Shown: in pieces, positions 8,898-19,677 of the stretch
How the letters are laid out: each line of letters begins with the position of its first letter
How positions within the stretch are numbered: the first letter of the stretch is position 1
NCBI GenBank assembly: GCA_905221605.1
Contig: CAJNDS010002616.1
Span: forward strand, 123,096 to 187,095
Direction of reading: 5' to 3'
Length of the DNA: 64,000 nucleotides
Origin: Symbiodinium natans
Lineage: Eukaryota; Sar; Dinophyceae; Suessiales; Symbiodiniaceae
Notes under the pieces: generated by a model
The model's input: only the letters and a program-made list of their open reading frames with translations
Database searches by the model: none
What the model was told of the DNA's origin: nothing
Made by a program: the position numbers and the translations under genes

Positions 8898-9267
8898 CTC
8901 ACTTTCGACCTCTAGCATCATGTCAGACACGTCGTTGAATACCACGGTGCTTCGCCTATCATTTCATGCAAGTAACAAGTCCATGTTGCCAGCGCATCCC
9001 TTGGCCACCAAACCCGCAAACACGAGAAAAAACACATCGAAAACATGCGTTTTTTTCAAAGCAAGAAGTCGCAAACCAAAAAGTACTAAGAACAAGCGTT
9101 TTCCCTAGCCGAAGCGCGCGAGTCGCCAAAGAAAGCCACCTTTCCCGACATAATGTAGGAGCCTGAATAGGGTTTTGGTGGGGTTATGATAGTATAATTA
9201 TGCAGGCACCATAAGGGAATATCAGTAGTAGTTTTTCCGACCCCTACGTGCGCTCCTGAACTCCAAG

Positions 9268-9346
9268 GACTTCGAGATGTTGACCTTTGCGTGCCGAAGG
9301 GCCTCCAAGTTGCGGGAGGAGGGCCGTGCGCACTTTTCGCTGCCGG
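9268..9346 (+). other. exon-like island
   Basis: Preceded by CCAAG and open for 26 codons with GC-rich third positions, starting DFEMLTFACRRASKLREEG. A GC dinucleotide near 9347 could be the donor. No homology recognised. Confidence 0.35.
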
Positions 9347-9408
9347 GCAGCCTTGGGAGACTCGCTTTTTCTCTCTTTTTTTCAAAGAGTGCTTAGTCTT
9401 GTTCGTTG

Positions 9409-9507
9409 TGGGATGTTCCCCCTTATACTAACACTCCTTCATAGGGATTATATTGGGGGGGTACTATGATCCACATTAAGGACTGTTAGAAATGGGCGAA
9501 CATCCCA
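9409..9507. mobile_element. small inverted-repeat element, family 1 copy 1
   Basis: A 99-base element with imperfect termini TGGGATGTTC / GAACATCCCA extending about 30 bases, and an AT-rich core. It matches copies at 27607 and 33640. No coding capacity, so MITE-like. Confidence 0.8.
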
Positions 9508-9511
9508 ATGT

Positions 9512-9649
9512 TCACTGTTTATAGGTTCGTCACAGGGGTCTTGCGGTTCGTCGCCATCCTGAAACAATACTTTGAAACCACAGAAACCTTTCAACTGCTC
9601 CTCTGGAGCCAGTGAGGTGCCGAACAGGAGCCGGTCGGTTACGTAAACC
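9512..9649 (-). other. exon-like island of a minus-strand gene
   Basis: On the minus strand the acceptor is the TTTAG of a telomere-like array. The frame starts VYVTDRLLFGTSLAPEEQLK and remains open into the flank of the inverted-repeat element. It lies in line with islands at 9726, 9823 and 10186 on the same strand. No homology recognised. Confidence 0.4.
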
Positions 9650-9692
9650 CTAAACCCTGAACCCTGAACCCGAAACCTTAAACCCTAAACCC
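9645..9692. repeat. telomere-like array, CCCTAAA orientation
   Basis: About six units with CCCTGAA and CCCGAAA variants. Confidence 0.95.
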
Positions 9693-9725
9693 AAGTCTGC
9701 GTGAGCACGGCTTGGAAGTTTCTGC

Positions 9726-9797
9726 TCATGGAGGGGGGTCTGATGCGCATTCTGCATCAGGATCTTCAGTTTCGGGAAGCTCAAAGTTGTCGCAGCC
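9726..9797 (-). other. exon-like island, possible terminal exon
   Basis: The minus-strand acceptor AAAG precedes 23 codons and a TGA, starting GCDNFELPETEDPDAE. Acidic tail-like composition. Same putative gene as 9823-9984. Confidence 0.35.
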
Positions 9798-9822
9798 CTT
9801 TGACGGATAGGTAAAGGCCGTA

Positions 9823-9984
9823 TTATAGGCTGTGGGGCTCAAGTTGCGCCACACAGCTCGGTGGCTGAAAGTTCTGGATGGGGCACACATTCTTGCACTT
9901 CTGAGGCTCGGCGTCCTCCGCGATAACCTCGGGCAGTACCGGAAGGCCCACCCTCGTCAACACGTCCACGAAGACTGCGTAAAG
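9823..9984 (-). other. exon-like island, 53 codons and stop
   Basis: The minus-strand acceptor TTCGCAG precedes a frame starting LYAVFVDVLTRVGLPVLPEV, with GC-rich third positions. A donor may lie before the TAA at 9823. No homology recognised. Confidence 0.45.
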
Positions 9985-10185
9985 CTGCGAATCAAAGTAG
10001 GCAAATAAAGAGCCCTTACAGCATTACCATCATTGCCGTCCACTCATTTACCCACCAGCCCTCTGGCTTTGGCCATGCCATGGTCTAACCTCATCAGTTC
10101 TGTTGCATCTATGAAACGCCTCACCCCTTTTCAAAGGAACGAAAGGCCGACATCCTTCCCTCCACTCCCCCCCCCCCCCTCCGAC

Positions 10186-10299
10186 CTTGCACCTCCCTGT
10201 TTCCATAGAGAGGCTAAATCGCGCGGGCAGACAGCTGCTGTAGTCCTTGCTTTCACTCAAGTCGATTCGCTTGGTTGAGTCGAATGTGTATAGACACAT
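10186..10299 (-). other. exon-like island, exactly 38 codons between splice-like sites
   Basis: The minus-strand acceptor GGCAG and donor AAG-GTCGGA bound a phase 0/0 exon starting MCLYTFDSTKRIDLSESKDY. This is the best-bounded exon of the minus-strand set at 9.5-10.3 kb. Function unknown. Confidence 0.45.
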
Positions 10300-10349
10300 C
10301 TGCCAGGCTTTTTCTGGCACTTGCCATCAGCCTGGAACGCCTAGGCCCA

Positions 10350-10372
10350 ACCCTAAACCCTCAACCCTAAGC
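10350..10372. repeat. short telomere-like array, CCCTAAA orientation
   Basis: Three degenerate units. Confidence 0.8.
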
Positions 10373-11745
10373 TCTGTAATGGGAACCTTGATTTCCATTT
10401 TAAGCATCCAGTGTCTGATCGGACCTCCGTTGCGCTACTGGTAGCCCGAGGCGATCGACGCCTACACGCAGTTCCTGCGCGTTTGCAAGGAGCATATGGG
10501 ACAAGCGGAATAGTGTGGGATGAGAGGTTGTAGCACAGTCTCAAACTAGTGAAGCCTCTTGTTGCTGTTGACGTCACTTTAGGGTGTTCTGTTCGGGGGC
10601 CCATTCACGTATCGCTTTTGACGATGATAAGTTCTTTGCAAGACATACTTTTAGCCGAAGAAGCAGTTGGGCTGACCCGCTTCTAGTCCTGCTTGGATTG
10701 CCTGCCTTTCAACGACGTTGCGCAACCTAAGCCCTAAACCTGTACATACCAAGACAGTCGGGATATAGAACCTCATGCTGCATTCAAAGCCGAACGCCTG
10801 ACCAGCTGACAGTCCCTGCGACAGCCTGTGTTCTATGCTTTAATGTTGGGCAACAAAAAAAACTCGCAAGTCTCCTTTGTTCTAGAATACTCCCGAACGT
10901 CCCAGGCATCATAGCCGCTGCAGAAACCGTTCAAAACATGGGAGAACATTCCAAAGCTGTGGCGCACGCGTAGGCCTGTTGTTGTGTCTGGCTCAAATTC
11001 GGAGTTTGACGCAAATGATTGGTACTCTCCGCAGTGTTGCTTTGGGCCTCGATCTGTTCTGACGCTTCTGTGCCTGAGTTGAAAGACAAGCCCCCCCTTT
11101 GCTTCCACCTCGTTTCTCTCGTCTCTCGAGGAGTGCAATGACAGCCAGGGCGGTGCCCTTGGCTACCACTGCATTGGGGTCCCATGCTCAGCCAGATTTT
11201 GTGCCGGGCTTTCGACGCTTTTCGAGGACACGAGATGGTATGCAAAGTGCTGTCTGGACATGGTTTGCAATGTGCCCCCACAGTACCGAGCACTGCCCTC
11301 CTGGTGTTAAGTGACATAATTCTTCTGCACATCCACATGTCATGAACGAAGTCTTGGAATAGGTTTACCAAAACACCTCTGGGCATACGCTGCCCGACCT
11401 GGAGACGAAGTGCCCTTGAAGACAGCACCCGTTGAATGACTTCTTGTTCTGCTGTTCTCCCCGACCATCTGCACAGGTTTGAGAGGTTTCCTCGGGATGG
11501 CTAGGGCCCACAGTCAGACCTAAGACCTAAGCTTAAAAACTTCAAGCGCTAGGTTCAATCTGCGGGGTTTTGCACCGCCTTCCAGCATGCACTTGTAAAA
11601 GAGAAAGAAGAAGCTCCCCACAGGTATCCAACACCGTTCGCTTAGATTCTAGATGCCTGAAGCCGATTCTCAGCACTGAGAAACTCTGAAGAATTCGAAG
11701 CCAAGCACCGAATCCCTCCGAAACTCCCAAGACCCTGAATCCGCG

Positions 11746-11792
11746 ATGCCGGAGGTGGACTACCAGCTTCTGGGCAGCGGTGCCCACAAAGG
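11746..11792 (+). other. possible first coding exon
   Basis: ATG followed by MPEVDYQLLGSGAHK with GC-rich third positions, then a GC donor-like AAAG-GCTATA. Short and unsupported by homology. Confidence 0.25.
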
Positions 11793-12234
11793 CTATACAT
11801 TGTGCTACACGCTTGACACAAAGAGCTCTACAAGGAATATATGTTGCTGGGTTTGTGGGCTGAGGTGGATTGGGGGTCAGACGGTGTACGGGTTTGCGGG
11901 TCAGCTTCGATCTTTTTTTGCAGAGTTTGGATTTCGTGTTTTGAGGTTACCAAGGCCGTCGGCTTTGAGTGGTTTGGGGTGAAGATAAGGCTGATGCACG
12001 GGATCTAGGCTCTTGGGTTTAGGACTGAGCGAGTCTGAAGCGGACGAGGATTGGGTCTTGCGCAGTGTATTCTTAGAAGCAAGCCTGAAGAGTTGGATTA
12101 CTGGGGTTTGGCCTTTGGGCAGACTTGGGTTCGCAGGTTCCGTGGAGACAGCAGCAGTTAGCATTGTGTGTGTGTGTGTTTGCCCGGCCAACTAGTTTCA
12201 AAATTGGCCGATTCGTGTCCCTTCTCTTTGAGGC

Positions 12235-12325
12235 TTACACAGCCGGCACTTGGTATGAGGGCATATCCGCGCTCTGCGCAGGTGAAGCAGCTACAGAAGG
12301 CGAGAACGCCAACCAGAGACCTGAC
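12235..12325 (-). other. putative terminal exon of minus-strand gene B
   Basis: The acceptor CTGAG precedes one base plus 29 codons and a TAA; the phase matches the end of exon 12450-12529. The peptide is Ser/Ala/Pro-rich and ends SADMPSYQVPAV. Confidence 0.4.
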
Positions 12326-12449
12326 CTCAGCTACAGCAGAGTTCGAATCGGATTTTGGGCTGAACTTCTGCTTAGAGTCCAAAGTGCAGCTTTGTCAAGC
12401 TTATCACGCTCCTGCTTGAAAACGTTGCGGAATCTTGCCATGTCTTTAC

Positions 12450-12529
12450 CGGGACGAGACAGCACTGACAACACCGCCAAACGACTCCACATCCTGGGCC
12501 GAAACTTCGCCCGTCAAAGTGTCAAGGTT
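12450..12529 (-). other. putative internal exon of minus-strand gene B
   Basis: Minus-strand acceptor GTGAG and strong donor G-GTAAAG. The 80-base exon starts NLDTLTGEVSAQDVESFGG, begins in phase 0 and ends in phase 2, consistent with its neighbours. No homology recognised. Confidence 0.5.
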
Positions 12530-12540
12530 CTCACGGACAC

Positions 12541-12569
12541 ACCCGCACCCGCACCCGCACCCGCACCCA
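12541..12569. repeat. CCCGCA hexanucleotide repeat
   Basis: Nearly five tandem units in the intron-like stretch upstream of the gene B exon at 12450. Confidence 0.9.
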
Positions 12570-12639
12570 GACACACGCACGCACTCACTCACACTGTCTC
12601 TCTGCCCGCCTCGCTATCGGTTTGTCTGTCTGTGCCTGC

Positions 12640-12752
12640 CTGTCGAGCAAATGCACAGCCCCTGGCAGTGAGACGATCGGGCAATTTAGTAAACAAGGAG
12701 CCGGAAATGGCGGCAGCAGCATCGACAATGAACGCTGTCCTTTTCAAAGCCC
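12640..12752 (-). other. putative internal exon of minus-strand gene B
   Basis: Acceptor TTTTGCAG and GC donor CAG-GCAGGC. It carries two bases plus 37 codons, including AFIVDAAAAISGSLFTKLPD, and ends in phase 0 to match 12529. The gap to the next exon upstream is only 23 bases, too short for a normal intron, so that junction is doubtful. Confidence 0.4.
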
Positions 12753-12775
12753 CTGCAAAAGGGATTCGTGACCAC

Positions 12776-12863
12776 TTGCAATGAGTCGCAAAAGTGCGGC
12801 GTTGGCTTGCTCGTCCTTGCGCCTCCGTTCGCCCCCCACTTCGGGCGTAGCATCGACATGCAG
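12776..12863 (-). other. putative internal exon of minus-strand gene B
   Basis: Strong acceptor ACTTACAG. The frame starts LHVDATPEVGGERRRKDEQ and ends in phase 1 before GTGGTC. Confidence 0.45.
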
Positions 12864-12925
12864 CTGTAAGTAAGATGTAGATTCTATGTAGATTGTGCGA
12901 GATCAGCGTAGCTGTGCGTCTTTGC

Positions 12926-12991
12926 AGTCTTTGCGGTGACTTCGGTCAGCAGCTCTGGCATAGAGGGAGGGTTGAACTCCAAGTTGATTAG
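12926..12991 (-). other. putative internal exon of minus-strand gene B
   Basis: Acceptor TTCTCAG and GC donor ACT-GCAAAG bound exactly 22 codons in phase 0/0, starting LINLEFNPPSMPELLTEVTA. Confidence 0.45.
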
Positions 12992-13281
12992 CTGAGAATG
13001 GCACAATGGGTGGCTTTTCATGTAGGCGCAGTGACACCTCCCGAGCATGCAAGACCAGCCGTGATCAAACAGAACATCAACAGAAGCCTCCCTGACGCAC
13101 GTCTCCCACATGTCTCCTGGCTCTGGTGCTCAGCAGGGAGACCGCGATCTGTGCTTCAGCAAAAACATCATCCTTTCGGCCCCTTCGTGTGCAGCTTGCC
13201 TTGAACCCTAAGTCTTAAGTCCTGCAGAGCACAGAACCTCAAAGCCAAGGCGTTGGAGGACGCATCTTAAACTCCCTAAGC

Positions 13282-13361
13282 CCAAGGCCCAGCGCCTCGT
13301 TCACCCGCGCTGGCGTCACTGGGGCACCTTGGGCCTCCTCATAGAGTTTCTCGTAGCTCCC
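13282..13361 (-). other. putative internal exon of minus-strand gene B
   Basis: Acceptor ATTCTAG; the frame starts GSYEKLYEEAQGAPVTPARV with GC-rich third positions and ends at a GC donor-like site. A further open island lies between this and 12991, near 13090-13180. Confidence 0.45.
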
Positions 13362-13795
13362 CTAGAATGCTCCCCCGGAATCTATACCCGTAGTGTTCAG
13401 ATGATTGTTCTGCTTTTGGGTGTGGTCCACGAAGCTCTAGGACTTCGAGCGTTGCCAGAATCTCATGGTCTTGTGCAGCATTTGGCCTCTATCGCTTTGA
13501 AACAGGCTTGGGCCTGTGAAGAAGCTGTCTGCATTGAGCAGAACGGCGCGGAGCTAGAAGGCGTCGATGTTTCCCCCCCTTACCTTGCACCATGGGAGTA
13601 AATGAGTAGCAGGTAAAAGACAGATCTCCCATTTTTTCGCAACCATGCCGCCCGCAGTGAACCGACTTCCACAAAGCGATTCAGGGCGCTTGCGCATTGA
13701 ACATGATGGCCAGAGATACCTCGGATCTACTTGCAAACGCAACTTGAACTACTGAGCCACCACATCAAAAGAAACAATCTGCAGTTCTGGAAGAT

Positions 13796-13829
13796 CCTAA
13801 ACCCTAAACCTAAACCCTAAACCCTAAAT
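13796..13829. repeat. telomere-like array, CCCTAAA orientation
   Basis: Five units, one short by a base. Confidence 0.9.
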
Positions 13830-13940
13830 TCATAGTCCCCAAAGCTTGAAGCAAGCTAAAGCCCATCAGAGCTATCGCACAGGTCCCCGCCCCGTCCCGC
13901 TCCCTCCTCTACAACTTCAAAAGAACGTGGACCTCGATAT

Positions 13941-14020
13941 CAGGGGTACCTTTTTGGGGTCTTTACTATTATAGGGAATCGTAGTATTTGGGGGCTTTCT
14001 CAAAGGGTTCCCTTATATTC
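13941..14020. mobile_element. small element, family 3 copy 1
   Basis: Shares the GGTACCTT-TTGGGGTC core and the GGGTTCCCTTAT right end with copies at 14317 and 51423. Confidence 0.65.
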
Positions 14021-14316
14021 GTAAAATGATTCAGGGTACTGGGTTGGATGGTTTCTGCAGCTTGGGGAAGCATCAAGGAGTGTAGGAAGCCCAAACTTTG
14101 GGCTTCTCAGTGGCGAACCTGGCTTTCTCTGAGGCCTCCGCCTACACCAGTCACCATCAGGCCAGGAGCAGCAGCATACAGGGGGGTTTAGGGGTAGGTG
14201 CTATGAGCAGTCGAACTCGAACACCCTGTACCCCTCCCCGAAAGTTGAGATGTTCATTCAACATCGAAATCGGACACGACAGCCCCCCCGCTCCCCTCCA
14301 ACAGCAGACTCAAATG

Positions 14317-14416
14317 TGGGGGTTTCCGAAGTTAGGGATACCTTATTGGGGTCCTCATCATAAGGGATCCTATGATTTGGGGGTCCATTATAGGGGGGTT
14401 CCCTTATCTTAAATAG
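14317..14416. mobile_element. small element, family 3 copy 2
   Basis: Second copy of the GGTACCTTATTGGGGTCC type, only 300 bases from the first and in the same orientation; its left end is GGGGGTTTCCGAA. Confidence 0.7.
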
Positions 14417-14558
14417 AGGGTCCACCTCAACCCGCGTCTGGTATGGTTTTCCGTCACGTCCGGAGTCAGCTCAGCGGAATAGAGACGAACTGTCGTTCAT
14501 CTGTGAGGGAACTCCAACCATGCTCGCCGCGAGTTGCGATACTCTTTTGCAACTGCAG

Positions 14559-14634
14559 CACGAACCTCAAGGCCTGAACGAGTTGCGCATTTTTCTGGAG
14601 CGCACACGCGTCCAGAGGAGGTTCGAAGTGCCAG
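14559..14634 (+). other. exon of putative plus-strand gene C
   Basis: Acceptor CTGCAG and donor CCAG-GTTCGT enclose 25 codons plus one base, starting HEPQGLNELRIFLERTRVQR. The phase agrees with the next exon at 14707. No homology recognised. Confidence 0.45.
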
Positions 14635-14706
14635 GTTCGTAACGAACGATCGACGGCAGTGCGGTAAAACAAAAGATTTGTTCACGCCTTTGCAACCTTG
14701 AGAGAG

Positions 14707-14812
14707 CCGTTGTCAAGCGGTTCAACGTGGCGAATAAGCGGCTAATAGATAGTTTCAGCTTGGGCTTGGACGGGTTGCAGTCGGTGTTTGGTTCAGTTGT
14801 TTGGATGTTCAA
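14707..14812 (+). other. exon of putative plus-strand gene C
   Basis: Starts after a run of AG dinucleotides. Joining to 14634 keeps the frame, giving VVKRFNVANKRLIDSFSLGL and onward. The donor is uncertain (GT at 14781 or 14813). Confidence 0.4.
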
Positions 14813-14849
14813 CATCTGTTCTTCTCGAGCTAGGGCTCTGGCGCTTTAG

Positions 14850-14931
14850 CGACATTGAGTGCTGAATCGGAGGCGATTGCTGTTTTGAACAGGCCTGATC
14901 TGCTTCGCAAGGCGATCTACTACCACAACAG
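14850..14931 (+). other. exon of putative plus-strand gene C
   Basis: Acceptor TTTAG and donor AACAG-GTGCGT. The frame reads LSAESEAIAVLNRPDLLRKA. Downstream islands at 15009-15056 (GC donor AAC-GCCTGA) and 15119-15196 (ending in TGA) may complete the gene. Confidence 0.4.
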
Positions 14932-15118
14932 GTGCGTTTTAGCAGCTTCGCAGTGTCTTTTGTTACCAGAGTGCCTTGAAGGGTTGAAACATTGAACCAA
15001 CGGTTCAGGATGCGTTTTCAAAGATGTTGGGCTCAGGGCTTCAGAACGTTCGGAACGCCTGATGTTAATCATATCGTGAAGCGGACTGTGTGAACATGGT
15101 GGCATGTCAGGATCTGAG

Positions 15119-15196
15119 ATGCGAGTGAAGAGAACCCTTGTACCGACAGGCACCGAGAAAACTCGGACAGCATTGGCAAGTTCGTCGCGCATTTGA
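15119..15196 (+). other. possible terminal exon of gene C
   Basis: After CTGAG, 25 codons and TGA; includes MRVKRTLVPTGTEKTRTALA. In phase with the 15009-15056 island. Confidence 0.35.
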
Positions 15197-16045
15197 ACAT
15201 GGGGTCAGCAGCTCAAGTGTCGGGCCAGGTGTCGGGCGAAGGGTTTCGAGAGAGTCTTGGCGGGGGTTAGAGGTTTACCGAAAATGAGCACAGGCAACAG
15301 CAGAAGCAAATCTAGAGTTTTGAATTCAATTGGCACATGAACCCTAGGGATGTCTTCGCGAATCGAGTGTTGATTGACCCGGGGCTGTGGGCCGAAACGA
15401 CCCCCGCCAACCTTGAGTGGCATCCTAAGAGCCCTAGAAGCTGCATAAAATTTCCCGGACAGTCCTTGAAACGAGGCTGGCGTACGCAAACCTCGGCGAG
15501 AGGGAGGCTTCCACAGTGAACCATCAGTGCCCCACATGCTGACAGCTTGGGGTTCATAGCTTTTCATGAGTATAGTGCATGCTTGGCCTGGGACCCCAGA
15601 GCTTGTTCTCCGTGTTGAGTTGAAGCATGTCAAGTCGAGGGTGCAGGGCCGAATATGGGAATATCCGATTGAACCCAGCAACTACCTCGGGCTGTGCCCT
15701 GAATCCTAAATGTACCCTCAATACAACTGATAGTGCTGTTGGGGCAAGAAGCAATCAGCGGCCATCAATTCCAGGTATGCTCTGCGCTACGCACTGCAGT
15801 TGCACAGCTTGGAGGGGCAGAGCCTAGCTCCTTGTTTCAAAGCGTAGTCGGGTTTAAGGTTCAAGCTTCAAGGGGCGGGGGAGGGAGCGTTAACTCGCAT
15901 CGCTCCGTCGGCATCGATTTTTTCAAAGCCTTAGCATTGAGCCAAGCTATCGCAGATTGGGGGAGCATGCTGTTAAACAGGTCTGGGGTTGCGTCTAAGA
16001 TCCCGGTCACCGGTTCAGCCCGTCGGGCACGCAGTTTCCCCTGGT

Positions 16046-16141
16046 TCTTAGTAGGGAATGAGGGAATCAGGAATCAGGTACCCTATATATCCCCCCTTTC
16101 ACGTATTATATTATCGGGTACGTCATTCCCTACTAAAACTG
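16046..16141. mobile_element. small inverted-repeat element, family 4 copy 1
   Basis: Perfect 13-base terminal repeats TAGTAGGGAATGA / TCATTCCCTACTA with a core holding GGTACCCTATATAT. Same family as 26928. Confidence 0.8.
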
Positions 16142-16333
16142 AGTAGCTGAGTGAGCGCACTTTACACTTTTTGTGATACTGGAATCCCCTATAGAACTGA
16201 AAGTGTACACTTTTGGGGGGCTTATGAACTTAGCAACTAAGAAGAACCAGTAAGGTCTTGTGTAGTCATGTAGGGGCCGAGTCGCCACCATCGCAAAATC
16301 GAACGTCTCCTTGGGGAGCTTTGGTGGACTGAG

Positions 16334-16377
16334 CTAGGGTTTAGGGTCTAGGGTCTTGGGCTTGGGGCTTAGGGTTT
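16334..16377. repeat. telomere-like array, TTTAGGG orientation
   Basis: About six degenerate units. Confidence 0.85.
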
Positions 16378-16422
16378 TGCATTTCTTTGTGATTCTAAGG
16401 CGATCGGCAGTTTAAGCTTCAG

Positions 16423-16469
16423 CGCTGGCATCTACGACTCTGACCCGGAGAAGGCTGACATCTTGGCAA
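16423..16469 (+). other. exon of putative plus-strand gene D
   Basis: Acceptor CTTCAG; the frame reads AGIYDSDPEKADILA and a GT follows GGCAA. Ends in phase 1, matching the start of 16653. Confidence 0.45.
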
Positions 16470-16652
16470 GTCCGTAGATTTTGGCCGTTGTCCGGAAGCC
16501 CAAGGATTATGTAACGCGGTGAAATCTTGAGTTAGAAGTTTCAAGAAGTGCTTCTTATGTCTACAAATTACGTGGCAATTGACAGCCTGGAAGTCGAGCC
16601 TGGAACGGTGGAAAAAATTGGAGAATCTTTTTCTCATGTATGGCACAGACAG

Positions 16653-16798
16653 ATTTTGCAAGTGCCGCACAGAGTGTCACGCGCGCCAAGATGAAAGTCC
16701 TGGTCGAGCGCTACGTGGACCTTTGTGGAACACTGAAGCAGACCAAGAACCAGGCCGCTACCTCCAAGACTTGCGGGTGCAGGGTGCAGGTGTCGTGA
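16653..16798 (+). other. terminal exon of putative plus-strand gene D
   Basis: Acceptor AGACAG; 47 codons and TGA with strongly GC-rich third positions. It reads FASAAQSVTRAKMKVLVERY and ends in a Cys-containing tail. No homology recognised. Confidence 0.45.
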
Positions 16799-17142
16799 GG
16801 GTGATGCAAGAGCAGCGTGTCAGTCGGTCGAGTGTCAGTACGCGAAGCCCTGAAGCCTGCGATTTGGGGCTCAGACTTTTCGGGGTTGTCACAAACAGGA
16901 GCTAGCAGCTAACCCTGAGCACTGAGCCTTCGTGCTGCCAAAAGCAGGCCAGAATCAAGCATGGACCTAGGTGAAACCAGCGCTTTCTTCACTCATTCAT
17001 GAAACCCTGGTCACCAAATCCTTCAAAGGTTGCACGACGACAGCCCACAGCCCCGCAGAACTTGCGAGCCCAAGTCCTCGAGAACCCCCCATGACCCCAT
17101 GGCGTTGATTTCTGTACTCATCCCCCTTTTGGCCAAGTCTAG

Positions 17143-17212
17143 AGCCGTGGCGTCGTGGCGTTGCGCCAGGCTGCCGCGTTGAAGAAGCTCGGCATCCTGG
17201 CCAGCCAGCAAG
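17143..17212 (+). other. exon-like island
   Basis: Acceptor GTCTAG, GC donor CAAG-GCAGGG. Reads SRGVVALRQAAALKKLGILA. Confidence 0.35.
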
Positions 17213-17326
17213 GCAGGGGAGTTGTCGGGTGGTCGTTTAGTTCGGGTTCAGTCCTCACATCCCAGGGCCCCCCAAAGTCTAAGCCCTGGCATGGTTCTGA
17301 TCTCGGAATGGGGAACATCGGGTCTC

Positions 17327-17410
17327 GTTGTCCGTAAGGGTAGTTACATGGTCCCTTAATGCGGTCCCTGACCTTCTTTGAAAGGGTTCTGAAGTATTGG
17401 CCCTTGGCTT
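17327..17410. mobile_element. small element, family 6 copy 1
   Basis: Carries GTTACATGGTCCCTTA and, at its other end, TATTGGCCCTT; it is the reverse complement of the element at 33343. Confidence 0.55.
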
Positions 17411-18030
17411 TATTTATAGTACCTGCCGGCCTGTGTTTGGAGTTTCCGTCGGCACTGACATGCAGGTCTGGAATTTTCGTCGTGTTCTACAAAGATACAT
17501 TGCGCTACATTGACCATCGTCGTATGTGGCCCTTTGTGTGTTGTTTTGTTGGACTTGGCTTGTTGATCTCGCATGCCGGCTGTGCTTGCGACATTGCATT
17601 GTGTGAGGTTGCTGGGCTGGGGGCTATCTTCAAGCAATTTGGGCGTGTTTTTTTTGGCTCCCTTTGCACTGGGCATGCTGGTCCCGTACACTGGCTCTGC
17701 TGCGGTAGCTAAATTATTAGTTTGCTTGTTGTGACATCATTGAGACCTGGTTGAGTGTGCGTGCTGCTTTGGTTAAAGGGTTTTTCTTGGGCCCTCAGCG
17801 TGTGGATGTTCTGTGTTCGCTCAGCACGGCTTGTTGATCTGGCATTGGGCATGTTGGTGTTGCGTACTACATGACTTGTTGTGACGTTGGTGGGAGCATT
17901 TCTGCTCTCTCCGCACTTGGCCTACAGATTTGGTAGTTGTATTGTGGGGTTGACTCATGGTGGACGGCCACCAAAGCTTAGGCAGAGGGCGGCGCATTCA
18001 ACCCTTGCAAGTTGACTTTTCGAGTTGCAG

Positions 18031-18108
18031 GCCGATCTGTTGCATACCTACGTCCTTCTGGTAGAAGCTGCTTCGTTTTGGGGCTGGAGGTGGTTGCGTT
18101 CCAGCCAG
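18031..18108 (+). other. exon-like island, exactly 26 codons
   Basis: Acceptor GTTGCAG and donor CAG-GTTCAA, phase 0/0. Reads ADLLHTYVLLVEAASFWGWR, hydrophobic in character. Confidence 0.4.
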
Positions 18109-18570
18109 GTTCAACATTCCAGGGGGGCTCCGCAAGCGCCGTCGCCCCCCCGTGTGTCAGAGTTCAGGAAAGATCGAGCTACTGCAGACAGGCAGATGCG
18201 AGAGACATCTCAACACGAATAAAAGAACACCTCATGAGGAGCAGACTTTGCTGCGGCACTAGGGCGTGTATGTGAAGCTTCAATAGGAATGTCATCGGTG
18301 CCTGTAGCATCCTTCAGCAAATCCAGCCAAGCACGCAGCCAGCGGCATCATAGATACAACCATTTTTCCAGGCCGCCCTCAACTGTGATGTAACGCGCTT
18401 CGCGTGCACCGGACCTGCAGTCAGCAACTCAACGTTGGCGATCGGTTCTTTGATGGCCTGAACTTCAAAGAGGGACGCAATCGTCTTCACCAGCTGGTTC
18501 ACAAGTGCAACCCGTGCACCATTGCAAGCTCAACCGACACATCCGTCTGCAGGGGGAGTGCTGGTCGACT

Positions 18571-18610
18571 CGCTCACTCCCTCACTCACTCATTCACTCA
18601 TTCACTCATT
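18571..18610. repeat. CACT/CATT-rich tandem repeat
   Basis: Tandem CTCACTCATT-like units, some ten bases long. Confidence 0.8.
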
Positions 18611-18644
18611 CGTACGAGCGCACTGAATACTCGCGTTGCTTATC

Positions 18645-18718
18645 GCATAGTATACTGTTGCATCTACTGTTCCTGCCGTTCGCGGCTGGAAGAGTAGACG
18701 CAACAGTATACTATATGC
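18645..18718. repeat. near-perfect inverted repeat
   Basis: Arms CATAGTATACTGTTGC and GCAACAGTATACTAT, extended to about 30 bases with few mismatches around a short GC-rich loop. Could be a small element or a structured RNA. Confidence 0.8.
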
Positions 18719-18842
18719 TATTAGCATGCGCCTGGGACCTTGTTTTTTGGGCTTGAGATTGTTTAGGAATTTGGAGGGCTTGGGGTTGGGGAGTGTGGGA
18801 CTTGTGGCTGTAGGGTTTGATGGCAGTCTCCTCTGGTTCCAG

Positions 18843-18916
18843 GCCAGAGCGAGCAGAGCATCGACTATTTCACCCAGGCTGTGCGAGGGCGGCACTTGTC
18901 TAGAACGCCGAGCTAG
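18843..18916 (+). other. possible terminal exon
   Basis: Acceptor TTCCAG, two bases plus 23 codons and TAG, reading QSEQSIDYFTQAVRGRHLSR with GC-rich third positions. Confidence 0.4.
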
Positions 18917-19677
18917 CCCTGTAGGGTCCTGGACCCCTGGAGGCCCCAAAGGCGAAGCCTAAGCAGAGTGCGAGCTTCGGGAGTGCGCCATCTGTGTCAG
19001 GCCATAGAAGCAGCACGTGCCGAGGGCGACCATGAGGAGCGGGCTGGGTGAAGAGTTTGTTTTGTTTGCTGCAAGCTACAGGTCGCAGCAGGACACTAGG
19101 TTAAGTTTGGGTTCAAGACTTGGGTTGTTGAAATTCTGTTTGACGGCTACGTCAACATACAGACGATTGGCCTCGCGCTTCGACGTTTTTGCGTCCTTTC
19201 CTAAGGCCCTTCATGTTGTCCACTAGCATCTGTTTCTGCGAGCCAGCGCATGAAGAGGTAATCAGCTGCATGAATCGAACATTCGATGTTGGTGGCTCAT
19301 GGGCTTCCTGTCAAAGTGTTTAGAGGCACCGAAATGCTATAACAAAATCTTAAGCCTTCTACTGGTTGCATGGTGTGAGAAACAGTTATTTGTTGCTTAC
19401 TGAGGAATCCAAGGGTGAACTTTCCTCTGTCGTTGGGAGTCACGATCTCACACATCCTGTCGAGTGTCTCATTGGAAGCCCACTAACCGTACAGACGTTT
19501 CCTGTCACGCCCTCAATCTCGCTTCCTGGATCTGAGCCCAAACCGGTGGCGAGGCTGAGAAAGATTGCTCGGTTCGTTTGGGCATTGCGGCGGGCCAGGC
19601 GCGGACAAGGATGGCTTCTGCAAGTGCTTTTGGCATTCCTGCAGTTCGTTACAGGCATCTTAAGTTGCAACTGCTAG

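Noticed and set aside
10445-10514. Plus-strand exon-like island ending in TAG (PEAIDAYTQFLRVCKEH)
   Set aside because: Good codon use, but the minus strand is also open and neighbouring islands are on the minus strand; left out as undecided.
18314-18502. Minus-strand frame with good splice-like sites
   Set aside because: The plus strand over the same bases is equally open with equal third-position GC; the strand could not be decided.
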